DNA of 64,000 nt. Source: Gluconacetobacter dulcium. GTDB lineage: Bacteria; Pseudomonadota; Alphaproteobacteria; Acetobacterales; Acetobacteraceae. The stretch is taken from positions 124,001 through 188,000 of the forward strand of contig NZ_JABEQN010000002.1 of assembly GCF_014174165.1 (NCBI RefSeq), read 5' to 3'. The notes beneath the pieces were generated by a model. It worked only from the letters and a program-made list of their open reading frames with translations. It ran no database searches and was not told the origin of the DNA. Position numbers and translations under genes: made by a program. Shown piece after piece: positions 7,269 to 14,883 of the stretch (positions are counted from its first letter, which is position 1; every line of letters starts with the position of its first letter).

Positions 7269-7595
7269 TCACATCCCGAGCCGACCGGCGGCATACCCGC
7301 CGCCAGCCGCGACCAACGCCATCGCCGCACCGACCAGCCCCGCGACCAGCAGCGGCAGGACCGGACGTCGCGTCATCGCCTGTTCCGAGACGCGCGCGAT
7401 CTTGCCGGCCATCCTCACGATCTTGATGGCCTCGGCCTGGATCGCGGCCTGTTTCGCAGCCTGTTCCGCGCCGACAATCGCCAGCTTCTGTCTAGCCTGC
7501 CGGTCGGCGTCGAGCGCCTCGACCAAGCCGACGAACAACAACGTTGTTCTGTCGAGAACAGCGTCGTCGTTGTCATCATCAAGTGGCGCTGACAT
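7269..7595 (-). CDS. Small mobilization-region protein with C-terminal membrane helix
   Basis: A 108-residue protein with an acidic N-terminus (MSAPLDDDNDDAVLD), a long alanine/glutamine-rich helical middle (AEQAAKQAAIQAEAIKIVRMAGKIARV) and one C-terminal hydrophobic segment (LPLLVAGLVGAAMALVAAGGGYAAG). It overlaps the TraD-like gene by 17 bases and so is in the same operon. Proteins of this form sit beside MobA/MobL relaxases on alphaproteobacterial plasmids (DUF6118-like or Mbe-like accessory proteins), but I cannot name the family. A role at the membrane in relaxosome docking is inference. Confidence 0.6.
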   Translation of the reverse strand: MSAPLDDDNDDAVLDRTTLLFVGLVEALDADRQARQKLAIVGAEQAAKQAAIQAEAIKIVRMAGKIARVSEQAMTRRPVLPLLVAGLVGAAMALVAAGGGYAAGRLGM

Positions 7596-7830
7596 TGAAC
7601 AGCGCCTTGTCCCGATCCGACTTCAGACCATCAATCACAACATTCAGCAGAGACGCCGCACGATCGTCTGAATCCACCATCGCCAAGACGGCACCACCGA
7701 CGATGATCTTTCGCCTCAAATCCTCTTTCCGTGCCTTCTGGCTCTCGACCGACGACACTTTCTCGTATCGGGCTTGAGCCTGCGTCAGCCGCTGTTTCGC
7801 TCGCTCTAAACGTCCAACCGACTTTTCCAC
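7579..7830 (-). CDS. TraD-like conjugal transfer accessory protein
   Basis: About 83 residues, VEKSVGRLERAKQRLTQAQARYEKV..., followed by a basic hinge and KIIVGGAVLAMVDSDDR. The coiled-coil N-terminus and short hydrophobic turn resemble the small TraD family (PF06412-like) encoded divergently from plasmid relaxases. GTG 7830 is preferred because GGAG lies 7 bases upstream; the open frame extends to 7905 but would run into oriT. It is transcribed away from the relaxase. In related systems the product helps the relaxase work at oriT. Confidence 0.6.
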   Translation of the reverse strand: MEKSVGRLERAKQRLTQAQARYEKVSSVESQKARKEDLRRKIIVGGAVLAMVDSDDRAASLLNVVIDGLKSDRDKALFNVSAT

Positions 7831-7904
7831 TTCGCCGCTCCATAACTGGTGACATGCTATTATAGCCGACGACGGCCATTCCTTTGGCGAGCGCAAGCGA
7901 GACA

Positions 7905-7934
7905 AAGGCGCACTTACGAGTCCTGGCGGACTCG
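7905..7934 (-). other. oriT: Origin of transfer (oriT), IncQ/MobA-type
   Basis: Read on the reverse strand, a perfect 7-bp hairpin CGAGTCC-GCCA-GGACTCG (7934-7917) is followed at once by TAAGTGCGCCTT (7916-7905). This matches the known layout of the RSF1010/R1162 and pSC101-type oriT: an inverted repeat next to a TAAGTGCGCCCT-like nic region. It lies between the divergent TraD-like gene and the MobA/MobL relaxase gene, where such origins occur. Confidence 0.85.
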
Positions 7935-7988
7935 ACGTGCGACGCAGCGGCGTCGGTCACCTGCGGCGGCGGAACAGAGGAAACAGCG

Positions 7989-9395
7989 ATGGCGATCATG
8001 TCCCTGTCCAGCAAACCAATCTCTCGATCAGCCGGACGATCCGCCGTCGCCGCTGCCGCCTACCGATCTGCTGAGAAACTGACCGACGAGCGCACCGGCC
8101 AGATTCACGATTACAGAAACAAAAACGGCGTCGTTGCGACGGCTTGCAGTGTTGGCAACCAGCGCGTCGATCGCGAGACATTGTGGAACGCTGCGGAGGC
8201 AGCAGAGAAGCGGAAAGATGGTCGAACGGCTCGCGAATGGCTCCTGGCTCTACCAGCCGAGCTATCACCCCGAGATCGACAGCGCCTCGCCGCCGAATTC
8301 GCGAAGATGCTGCACGAACGCTATGGCGTAGCGACTGACATCTGCATCCACGAGCCGAGCCGGACCGGAGACGATCGCAACCATCATGCTCACCTCATGG
8401 CGACGACCCGGATCGTCACCATCGAAAACGGCGGCAAACCGATATTCGGCGCCAAGGCCACATTCGAGCTTGAGAACAGAGAACGCCAGAGGCGCGGTTT
8501 GCCATCCACGATGCAAGAGATGAAGGGCATCCGCCGGGAATGGGCCGACATGGTCAATCACGCCCTGGAACTCGCGGGGTCCACAGAACGTATCGACCAT
8601 AGATCGCACGCAGACCGTGGAATTGATGACGCACCATCACAACATCTGGGACCCGCTGCAACAGCAATCGAACGCAAAACAAATCAACCATCTGAACTTC
8701 GTCTTCGTCAAAGGGCGGAAAGAATGGCGGCGTTCCAAAAAAAACTTGCGGCACGACGTGCAGTCAAAGCGGCGCGCGATGAGCAGCGTAAAGCTAAAGA
8801 CGAAGCCTACATTGCGAAATCTGTTGCTCGTGGACTAGACATCGCTGCATCACGAAACGATCGTTTGACCGCAATGCTGCATAACGAAGCACAGCGCGCA
8901 CGCAATAACTCAATATCAGCGATGCAGCGGGCCGCTTCATCTGCCGCTAGAGCCGCGTCCCTGTCTCAGCAACTGTCTGAACTCGCTGACGAAGACGGCG
9001 ACGATCCGCAGACCGCAGCACGCAAGGCGTTTCAAAGAGCAAAGATCGCGGGCGATATGCTGCGCGAGGCTGCACAATCGGCTGCCGAGGCATTCATGCG
9101 TCGTATCGCTAAACCCACAGACGGACAGATTGCGTATCAAGAACGCCGCACAAAACTAATAGCTCAGGTTGCTGTTGACCAGTCGACGACGATCGCTGAT
9201 CGCGAGGCCGAGGCACGACAGAGACAAGCAGAACGCAAAACGCAATGGGCGGCTGAGCGTGCAGAGAAGAAGCAGCAAAACAACGAACAGTGGAAGGCCG
9301 CCAAATCATTTTTCGGCATAGACGATCAACACACACAACAGAACGACAACCATCAGAAACAGAAAAGGAAGAATGACGAACCAAGACAACCCTAA
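7989..9395 (+). CDS. mobA: MobA/MobL family relaxase
   Basis: A 468-residue protein beginning MAIMSLSSKPISRSAGRS, with tyrosine 25 in AAAAYRSAEKL at the same position as the nicking tyrosine of RSF1010 MobA, and the metal-binding motif NHHAHLMATTR at about 128-138. The enzyme nicks oriT and carries the strand into the recipient. The C-terminal half (about 230-460) is a charged alanine/glutamine/arginine-rich helical region with no primase domain. ATG 7989 is chosen from the family start and an AGAGGAAA ribosome binding site. The matching oriT lies about 60-80 bases upstream. It ends in a 4-base convergent overlap with rep. Confidence 0.92.
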   Translation: MAIMSLSSKPISRSAGRSAVAAAAYRSAEKLTDERTGQIHDYRNKNGVVATACSVGNQRVDRETLWNAAEAAEKRKDGRTAREWLLALPAELSPRDRQRLAAEFAKMLHERYGVATDICIHEPSRTGDDRNHHAHLMATTRIVTIENGGKPIFGAKATFELENRERQRRGLPSTMQEMKGIRREWADMVNHALELAGSTERIDHRSHADRGIDDAPSQHLGPAATAIERKTNQPSELRLRQRAERMAAFQKKLAARRAVKAARDEQRKAKDEAYIAKSVARGLDIAASRNDRLTAMLHNEAQRARNNSISAMQRAASSAARAASLSQQLSELADEDGDDPQTAARKAFQRAKIAGDMLREAAQSAAEAFMRRIAKPTDGQIAYQERRTKLIAQVAVDQSTTIADREAEARQRQAERKTQWAAERAEKKQQNNEQWKAAKSFFGIDDQHTQQNDNHQKQKRKNDEPRQP

Positions 9396-11200
9396 TGCCG
9401 CCCAATACTTGACGGCAGTTTAGCTATTTCAGCTTCTCTTCTTTGGCCGTTTGCCAACATGACAAGATACACGTCGGGAAGGCCGCGAGACAGGACCTCA
9501 GGAGGCAGGACGGAACGGGCCGCAGCCACGTCCTCATCCGAATGCGGACGATACTGGGAAGGCAGCGGAGCGGCCTCGGCTGGCGCTGGAATCGACGATG
9601 GCGGTATGGTCTCAGAAATCGTTTCGATATCGTTTTGAGTTGCGAAATTAGCGTGCATAAAAAGGCTCTGATCATCAGGAATATGGGTCTCGGCGGCGGC
9701 AAGACCGGCAGCCAGTCGCGCCAGAGGGTCGCCGACCTTGCCTTTCCATCCATTAGCCCGAGCCTGACCCACCGCCTGCCGGTGATGCCTAAGAAGGATC
9801 GCCAACCCTCGCTCACCTTCCTCTGTCTCTGGCCTCAACGTCAGGTTCATGACCTGAGTCCAGGTCTCCCAAATCCCAGCCATGGTCGGCGAGGGGCGCT
9901 CGCGGGCGATCACAAGGTTCTCGACATGGCCGCGTGACTTCTTCGTTGCGAAATCGGAACCGTTGGCGGAATTAGCATACACAGACCCGTCAAGCCCTTG
10001 ATCCAAAACAGAATTGCCAGGCGACAGACAGGCCCCCGATGCTAGCCCCCCAGAGGGGGGCGTCGCTCCCAGCGGCGAGGCGGCGGCGGCTTCACGGTTC
10101 GATGCGATGTCGGAATGGCTGGCGGAATTAGCATACACAGGGTCGCCAACATGCTGATCTTCATAACGAACCCTTGGCGGACCCTCGACGAAGCCAGGCG
10201 GGAACGGCGAGTCGTCCGCGCCAGCCAGGATGCGGGGTGATAAACGCTTGGCGACGACAAGGCTGTGCTCGCGGGGCCGAGGTGGCACCAGTGCCTCGAC
10301 GACCTGGCCATCCGTCATCCTGACCGGCTTCCTGACCGGCACGGCGCGCTTACGGACCACCCTCTCCTTGTCCGTCTTGAGGCCAGCACGGAACGCCTTG
10401 AAACCAGACAACGGCGTCAGGTTCCACATCTGATCGACCTGTCCTAGAAACCAGGCGGCGACATCATCAGACAGGTCGGAGAATAAGATTTCGTCGGTCC
10501 GGGTTCGCTTGGCCTTGTATAACTTCGTCATGTAATCGAGTAACGTTGAGAGGTCGGTCACGGGACCAGTGACGTAGAACCCAAGGTCAAACTTCTCCCG
10601 AACGGCGCGGCGGAAGTCTTCCCAGATTTCAGGCGGCATAGGAGACTTCATCGTGTAACAGAAATTGACGTGTCCGTTGACGAATACACCGGTCAGAGGA
10701 CGAAACTGGAAGGCGAAATCGTTCGCTAGCATCAAAACATCAAAGCCATAGCCAGAGAATGGCCCTCTTTGACACCATCTCAACATTTTATTAATTTGGC
10801 CGCGTAGATGCTTCATATCTCCAACTAGGTCGCCCCCGATGGGGGTCATGTCCGAGCAGGTGAACGTGCCTGAACAAAGTGGCGTCCGCAGGTAATTCTC
10901 AGCATAAAAGCGCAGTTCATCGCCCCGCTCGCGCCGCAGTCCGTAAGCCTGTGAAGGTATAAGTAGCGTGCGGCGCAGACGTTCTTGCGGCATCTTCTCC
11001 ACGTGGAGCGTGACTTCACTTATCCTGTAGATGTCGCGGCCATTGTGTGTGTGCGTCTTAATTCCAGAAAGCTGCATGATACGCAAAACATGGGCGTCCA
11101 TTGCTGCAAGCCTACCTTGCAGGTCATAGTCGATGCCGGTCTTGCGGCCGACCAGGGGGGCCGCCAACTCGGTGAAAGAAGCGAAGGGGCGTCGAGCCAT
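9392..11200 (-). CDS. rep: Plasmid replication initiator protein, possible HUH/rolling-circle type
   Basis: A 602-residue protein. Residues about 60-260 contain TPLCSGTFTCSD, FQFRPLTGVFVNGHVNFCY and LLDYMTKLYKAKRT; the second and third resemble motifs II (HxH-like, here HVN) and III (YxxK) of rolling-circle Rep proteins. This assignment is tentative. The C-terminal half is low-complexity and contains a repeated VYANSA...SD(I/F)A peptide. Similar proteins accompany MobA/MobL on small acetic acid bacterial plasmids. ATG 11200 has GAGG 8 bases upstream; ATGs at 11239 and 11254 are alternatives. Its presence implies that the excised form may replicate. Confidence 0.7.
   Translation of the reverse strand: MARRPFASFTELAAPLVGRKTGIDYDLQGRLAAMDAHVLRIMQLSGIKTHTHNGRDIYRISEVTLHVEKMPQERLRRTLLIPSQAYGLRRERGDELRFYAENYLRTPLCSGTFTCSDMTPIGGDLVGDMKHLRGQINKMLRWCQRGPFSGYGFDVLMLANDFAFQFRPLTGVFVNGHVNFCYTMKSPMPPEIWEDFRRAVREKFDLGFYVTGPVTDLSTLLDYMTKLYKAKRTRTDEILFSDLSDDVAAWFLGQVDQMWNLTPLSGFKAFRAGLKTDKERVVRKRAVPVRKPVRMTDGQVVEALVPPRPREHSLVVAKRLSPRILAGADDSPFPPGFVEGPPRVRYEDQHVGDPVYANSASHSDIASNREAAAASPLGATPPSGGLASGACLSPGNSVLDQGLDGSVYANSANGSDFATKKSRGHVENLVIARERPSPTMAGIWETWTQVMNLTLRPETEEGERGLAILLRHHRQAVGQARANGWKGKVGDPLARLAAGLAAAETHIPDDQSLFMHANFATQNDIETISETIPPSSIPAPAEAAPLPSQYRPHSDEDVAAARSVLPPEVLSRGLPDVYLVMLANGQRREAEIAKLPSSIGRH
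9964..10140. repeat. Pair of 21-bp direct repeats inside rep
   Basis: TGGCGGAATTAGCATACACAG occurs at 9964-9984 and 10120-10140, 156 bases apart, and both copies encode VYANSA in the Rep tail. A weaker third copy is near 9640-9658 (encoding MHANFA). Either a duplicated peptide or a DNA site such as an iteron is possible. Confidence 0.6.
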
Positions 11201-11329
11201 AGCGCGGACCTCGGTGGTCCGTCCCCAAATTTGCGACATGCACGGAGGTCGCATACAATGGGAGACATCTCGTTCCAGTGGCCGGGAAGCTCAGAGGAAC
11301 GCGGACCTTGATTGTTGTTGACTGCGCGG

Positions 11330-11355
11330 CAGGCGGCTGGTGATCCAGCCGCCTG
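11330..11355. terminator. Strong GC-rich hairpin upstream of rep
   Basis: CAGGCGGCTGG (11330-11340) and CCAGCCGCCTG (11345-11355) form a perfect 11-bp stem with a TGAT loop, followed on the plus strand by TTTGCGTT. It may terminate a short plus-strand transcript antisense to the rep leader; the T-run is weak. Confidence 0.5.
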
Positions 11356-11517
11356 TTTGCGTTAAATGCTCAGATCGTCGGCGCGAGGCCCGCGCGGGAC
11401 GAGAGACAGATGCGGATCGAAAGCAGTCATGTTGCGTTCCTCATAGGGCGTGGCTCCGAACAGCCACATGCAACAGTCCTATTAGCGCCGATTTGCGCTT
11501 AAACTCAAAAATCCCGC

Positions 11518-11562
11518 TTGAGCCAAAATCCTCGGCCAAAATCATGAGCCATTTTTGAGCCA
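11518..11562 (+). repeat. Candidate integrase arm-type sites, right end
   Basis: TTGAGCCA at 11518-11525, TGAGCCA at 11545-11551 and TTTGAGCCA at 11554-11562, all in the same orientation as the pair at 2089-2108. They lie about 110-150 bases inside attR. Confidence 0.55.
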
Positions 11563-11668
11563 CAACGGAGGTGTTTTAGGGTGACAATGGGTGACGGGGG
11601 ATGACATAATAAGTGTGTGAGTTCAACGCGATAACCACGGAGCCCGCAGTTGTCCAAGGCTAAGTTTT

Positions 11669-11715
11669 GCCCTTTCACGGCGGTAACACGGGTTCGAATC
11701 CCGTACGGGACGCCA
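11669..11715 (+). repeat. attR: 47-bp direct repeat, displaced tRNA-Glu 3' end
   Basis: A perfect copy of 1994-2040 with no tRNA 5' half in front of it. This is the original chromosomal 3' end of tRNA-Glu, pushed 9.7 kb away by insertion. The hairpin that follows at 11712-11735 is probably the original tRNA terminator. Confidence 0.94.
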
Positions 11716-11735
11716 ACGACGATTTGGTCGTTGGC
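11712..11735 (+). terminator. Displaced tRNA-Glu terminator hairpin
   Basis: GCCAACGAC (11712-11720) and GTCGTTGGC (11727-11735) form a perfect 9-bp stem starting inside the displaced tRNA CCA end. It was probably the terminator of tRNA-Glu before the element inserted. The region from 11736 to 11988 shows nothing else supported. Confidence 0.5.
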
Positions 11736-11988
11736 ATAGTTGAAGCACTCAGGTTAAAGACTTTCATGCTCTTGCATGAAATGTTGAGAACCTGATGTTT
11801 CTTTGGGTCTGCAACTGAGAGTTTTAAAAGACGGCTCTGATGGCATCGTCGCCGGCTGGCGGGATTGCTCTGATGTGTCGCGCATAAGCGCGGTGTATGC
11901 CGTGCTTATGGCCTGACAGGCTCCAAGGGTTTGCTCCATTGGGAGAACTGCCGCGTTCTATTCTGAACGTAAGAGGTTGGCTGGTCAT

Positions 11989-12936
11989 TCATTCGGGTAT
12001 GAATTCAAGCCGCGCGAAACCGAGCTTTCCGGTCGCCTTGCAGATTTGCAGCATGTCCGATGGTTTTCGGCGCAGCATCCATAAAATGCCGAAAGCCGAC
12101 ATCTGTGCGAGTGCGATGAAATAAATATTCATCCGCGTTATGATTTTATGCTGGCTGATCGCGACGCGGACTTCCGCTGAATGCCTGGAACTGCGTTGGA
12201 CGCGGCGGCACATATAGCGGAAATTCTGTCGGCCGCTCTCGTTGAATTCGATGACCGGGGCATCCGGACACCAGACGAAATGTCTTCCGTCTCTGGCGAG
12301 ACGGAGCAACAGCATTGTATCTTCGCCGCCGGTCCTTCCAAATTCTTCGTCGAACGGTTTGCTCTGCGCCAGACAAGAAGAGCGTTTGAGCATGACATTT
12401 GCCGTGCTGACGCCCCTGGGGCGGGGAGGAAACCATTTCAAAGGATCGATCCGGGTATCGGGCGGCAGACCGAAATCGGTCGTATAATAACGGCCCTGCG
12501 GATCCCATGACGGTGGAGTGCCTCTTTCGAAAATCGGGTAGACAGCTCCGAAACTGGCATCGGCTCCGGTGCGCAGGAGGCATCGGTAATGGGCCATGAG
12601 CCAGTTCGGCTCGGGCGCCTCGTCATCATCGACGAATGCGATGAAGGCGCCGTTTGCTGCCTGTATGCCCATATTGCGTGCGGCGGCGATATTGCGCTCG
12701 CCCGCTTCGACGTGCCGTAACGGGATATCGCTGTGGAATGTCGCGACCAGGGAACGTGCCAGGCGGGCAGGGTGATTGTCAGCTATGATGATCTCCCATG
12801 AAACGCCAGCATCGACCACCTGACACAGGCAGGCTGTGATGGTGCGTTCCAGCAGGGCCAGGCGATCAAAGCATGGGATCACGATGCTGACATGTGGGGT
12901 ATGATCAGGGGCTCCCGACTGTCCTGCCTCTATCAT
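11989..12936 (-). CDS. Family 2 glycosyltransferase
   Basis: A 315-residue GT2 enzyme. VSIVIPCFDRLALLERTI opens the nucleotide-binding fold, FVDDDEAPEPNW carries the DxD-type metal/sugar-nucleotide motif at about 113-124, and FGRTGGEDTMLLLRL supplies the later acidic (E/D)D motif. The C-terminus has a weakly hydrophobic stretch (YFIALAQMSAFGILWML) that may touch the membrane. It should add a sugar to a lipid-linked repeat unit in the inner leaflet. It is a paralogue of 19792-20748: both share PPSWDP, GGED and FVWC in the same order. The donor sugar cannot be told from sequence. Confidence 0.85.
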   Translation of the reverse strand: MIEAGQSGAPDHTPHVSIVIPCFDRLALLERTITACLCQVVDAGVSWEIIIADNHPARLARSLVATFHSDIPLRHVEAGERNIAAARNMGIQAANGAFIAFVDDDEAPEPNWLMAHYRCLLRTGADASFGAVYPIFERGTPPSWDPQGRYYTTDFGLPPDTRIDPLKWFPPRPRGVSTANVMLKRSSCLAQSKPFDEEFGRTGGEDTMLLLRLARDGRHFVWCPDAPVIEFNESGRQNFRYMCRRVQRSSRHSAEVRVAISQHKIITRMNIYFIALAQMSAFGILWMLRRKPSDMLQICKATGKLGFARLEFIPE

Positions 12937-13016
12937 CTGCTTGCCAATTCCTTCACAGGCTTGCGCGAGGAACGATTGTTTTTGAATTTGACAGACCCCT
13001 TGGGCATAAAGAACTT

Positions 13017-14459
13017 ATGATGGCAGAACCAGCTTCCGTTCTTAAAGAGTATGCTCCTACCCGACGACCCCAGCAATTCGCGGTGCTCATTCTGCTGCTC
13101 GTGTTTGGATATGTCATCATCGGCATTCCGAGTTTCGACAGAAATGCGCCCCTCGCTTCGGAGATGAACCAGGAATATGTAAGTCCTGTCAATCGCTTCA
13201 TCTGGCTGGCTTTTTTTGCGGCATGCCTTCCATTTGCAATTTCCTCCGGTCAGAAATTACGACGCCTCTTGTTGGCGGCGTGGCCGCTCGTCGGGCTGCA
13301 TGTCTATTTTTTGCTAAGCGCTACGTGGGCATTGGATCCGTCAACTTCGGCACGCCGCATTCTATTTGCCTGGGTCCAGATCCTCGTGGCGGCCAGCCTC
13401 GTTACGACCATAAAAAAAGCCCAGACCCTCCATAAATGTATCGCTTTCATATGCTTTGGCGGCGCGGTGGCGGATCTGCTGATCTGGATCGCCCGGCCAG
13501 GCTATGCGATGACCAGTGAAGGGCTGGCGGGGTTTCAGGAGCAGAAGAATTCGGCTGGTCTGCTCATGATGTATGGACTTCTTGCGACGGGCTCCTTTCT
13601 GCTGTCATGGCTTTCGACAGGGAGGCGGTGGGTTTACGTCGCGGAATGCGTGCTGATGTTCGGCCTATTGCTGGCGACGAAGTCGAAGACAAGTCTTGTA
13701 ATCGTTCTCTTGATGCCGATGCTGCTGGCTGCGGGATATCGTCTGAGAACAGCCTCTGAGGTGATGCAGATTTTTGTGGCCGCATTTGCAGTGGGCATCA
13801 TCGGGATGAGTATTCTTGCCTACATGACCTGGTGTGCCATGAGCGGGCAGGACATATGGTCGGTTCTTCAGGGAATTACATTCACGAGCCGCACTGACAT
13901 CTGGTCATTCATGTTGGATGAGATCTCTCAGCGACCCATTTTGGGGGCTGGATATTCGTCTTTCTGGTCAATCAAGCCTTCTTTGCAACCGAGCTTGAAG
14001 ACATCGATGTGGTTCGGAAGTGAGGCAAATATTAACGAAGCCCATAATGGTTATCTGGATCTTTTGGCAACAGGTGGATGCGTAGGCTTTGTTCTGGGAA
14101 TATTCGTCGTGGGGCGGTATCTTTATCTGAGCTTCAAAGCGATCAAATATAATAGACATAGAGACAAGAGGGCCTCGGCTTTCTTTAGTCCGGAAACGGC
14201 GATATTCCATTTTTCATTTATGCTTGCATTGATCATTCATAATTTTACGGAATCAAACCTGTTTACCGGTAGTGGCATGATTATGGTTTGTTTCTATTTT
14301 ATCGCGTTTGATCTGGAAAAATGGGAGTTATACCGGAAATCCGACGAGGATGGGGTGCTTTCGGATGATGAGCGTGCGCGCCTTGGGCAGAAGAAGAAGA
14401 GTTTCAGATCAGAGCACCAGCCCGGCACAGATATGGACGCTAGAGCAGATCCTGTTTGA
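13017..14459 (+). CDS. O-antigen/exopolysaccharide polymerase (Wzy/ExoQ-like)
   Basis: A 480-residue protein with about ten hydrophobic segments and the periplasmic loop typical of the O-antigen ligase/polymerase family, including SRTDIWSFMLDEISQRPILGAGYSSFW and NEAHNGYLDLLATGG. Wzy enzymes join lipid-linked repeat units in the periplasm. ATG 13017 is followed by a second ATG at 13020; the frame upstream overlaps the divergent glycosyltransferase. The stop codon sits inside the end of the inverted-repeat element at 14450-14866, so the last residues may have been altered by that insertion. Confidence 0.85.
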   Translation: MMAEPASVLKEYAPTRRPQQFAVLILLLVFGYVIIGIPSFDRNAPLASEMNQEYVSPVNRFIWLAFFAACLPFAISSGQKLRRLLLAAWPLVGLHVYFLLSATWALDPSTSARRILFAWVQILVAASLVTTIKKAQTLHKCIAFICFGGAVADLLIWIARPGYAMTSEGLAGFQEQKNSAGLLMMYGLLATGSFLLSWLSTGRRWVYVAECVLMFGLLLATKSKTSLVIVLLMPMLLAAGYRLRTASEVMQIFVAAFAVGIIGMSILAYMTWCAMSGQDIWSVLQGITFTSRTDIWSFMLDEISQRPILGAGYSSFWSIKPSLQPSLKTSMWFGSEANINEAHNGYLDLLATGGCVGFVLGIFVVGRYLYLSFKAIKYNRHRDKRASAFFSPETAIFHFSFMLALIIHNFTESNLFTGSGMIMVCFYFIAFDLEKWELYRKSDEDGVLSDDERARLGQKKKSFRSEHQPGTDMDARADPV

Positions 14460-14866
14460 ATGCGTGCATTCAGATAGGTGAAGATGCTTGCAAAACAATA
14501 AACCAGAGCATTTCCATCGAACCGATTTTCGATGAAAATGCTCCAGTCAGGTTTCTCGCTTTTCTGATGGTCCTGAATATATCCGCCGAGCACCGCTGTC
14601 CTGATCGCGGGCACGACGACGTAGGCGGATATCACGGTAGAAATGGTGTGCACTTGTTTCGATAACGAGCACGCACAGGCCGTAATCGATCTTCCGTTTC
14701 ATATTTTTTGTCAATGAAGACATCGAAGCACGGTCCGCGCCTGGGGGGTATTTGCACGCTTCAGGGGAGTATGAGTATTTCCGTCGAATACCGGGGCGAA
14801 GAAAAAGCGCTAGTTTATTGTTTTTGCGACCGTGGTTACCTCTTTGAATGCACGCATTCAAAGAGG
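14450..14866. mobile_element. MITE-like element with imperfect terminal inverted repeats
   Basis: Both ends carry the same sequence in inverse orientation: TTTGAATGCGTGCATTCA at 14455-14472 and its complement ending near 14862, with similarity continuing inwards for about 55 bases to AACAATAAAC. The ends are themselves palindromic; the right one is a perfect 13-bp stem (14839-14866). An inner hairpin (14507-14544) contains GAGCATTT and AAATGCTC. There is no transposase. It separates convergent polymerase and phosphatase genes and may also act as a two-way terminator. Confidence 0.65.
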
Positions 14867-14883
14867 AACCGCTTTAGCAGGTT

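Larger units (their letters stand above)
11201..11668. other. Gap upstream of rep: likely origin/control region
   Basis: About 470 bases with no supported gene. It holds the presumed rep promoter, a strong 11-bp hairpin at 11330-11355 and the right-end TTGAGCCA repeats at 11518-11562. No iteron array was seen. For a plasmid-type rep gene, the upstream hairpin could end an antisense control RNA. Confidence 0.45.
2041..11715. mobile_element. Integrative mobilizable element (integrated plasmid-like) in tRNA-Glu
   Basis: The segment is bounded by a perfect 47-bp repeat of the tRNA-Glu 3' half, with an integrase gene next to the intact tRNA. It encodes a tyrosine recombinase, an excisionase-like protein, an XRE/ImmA protein with an unknown partner, a serine resolvase, a TraD-like protein, a MobA/MobL relaxase beside an IncQ-like oriT, and a plasmid Rep protein. 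No coupling ATPase or type IV secretion genes are present, so transfer would need a helper. The mixture of int, mob and rep suggests it can exist as an excised circle that replicates or is mobilized; that last point is inference. Confidence 0.88.

Noticed and set aside
11736-11988. Short reverse open frame after the element (11754-11939)
   Set aside because: No ribosome binding site, no similarity recognised, and biased composition.
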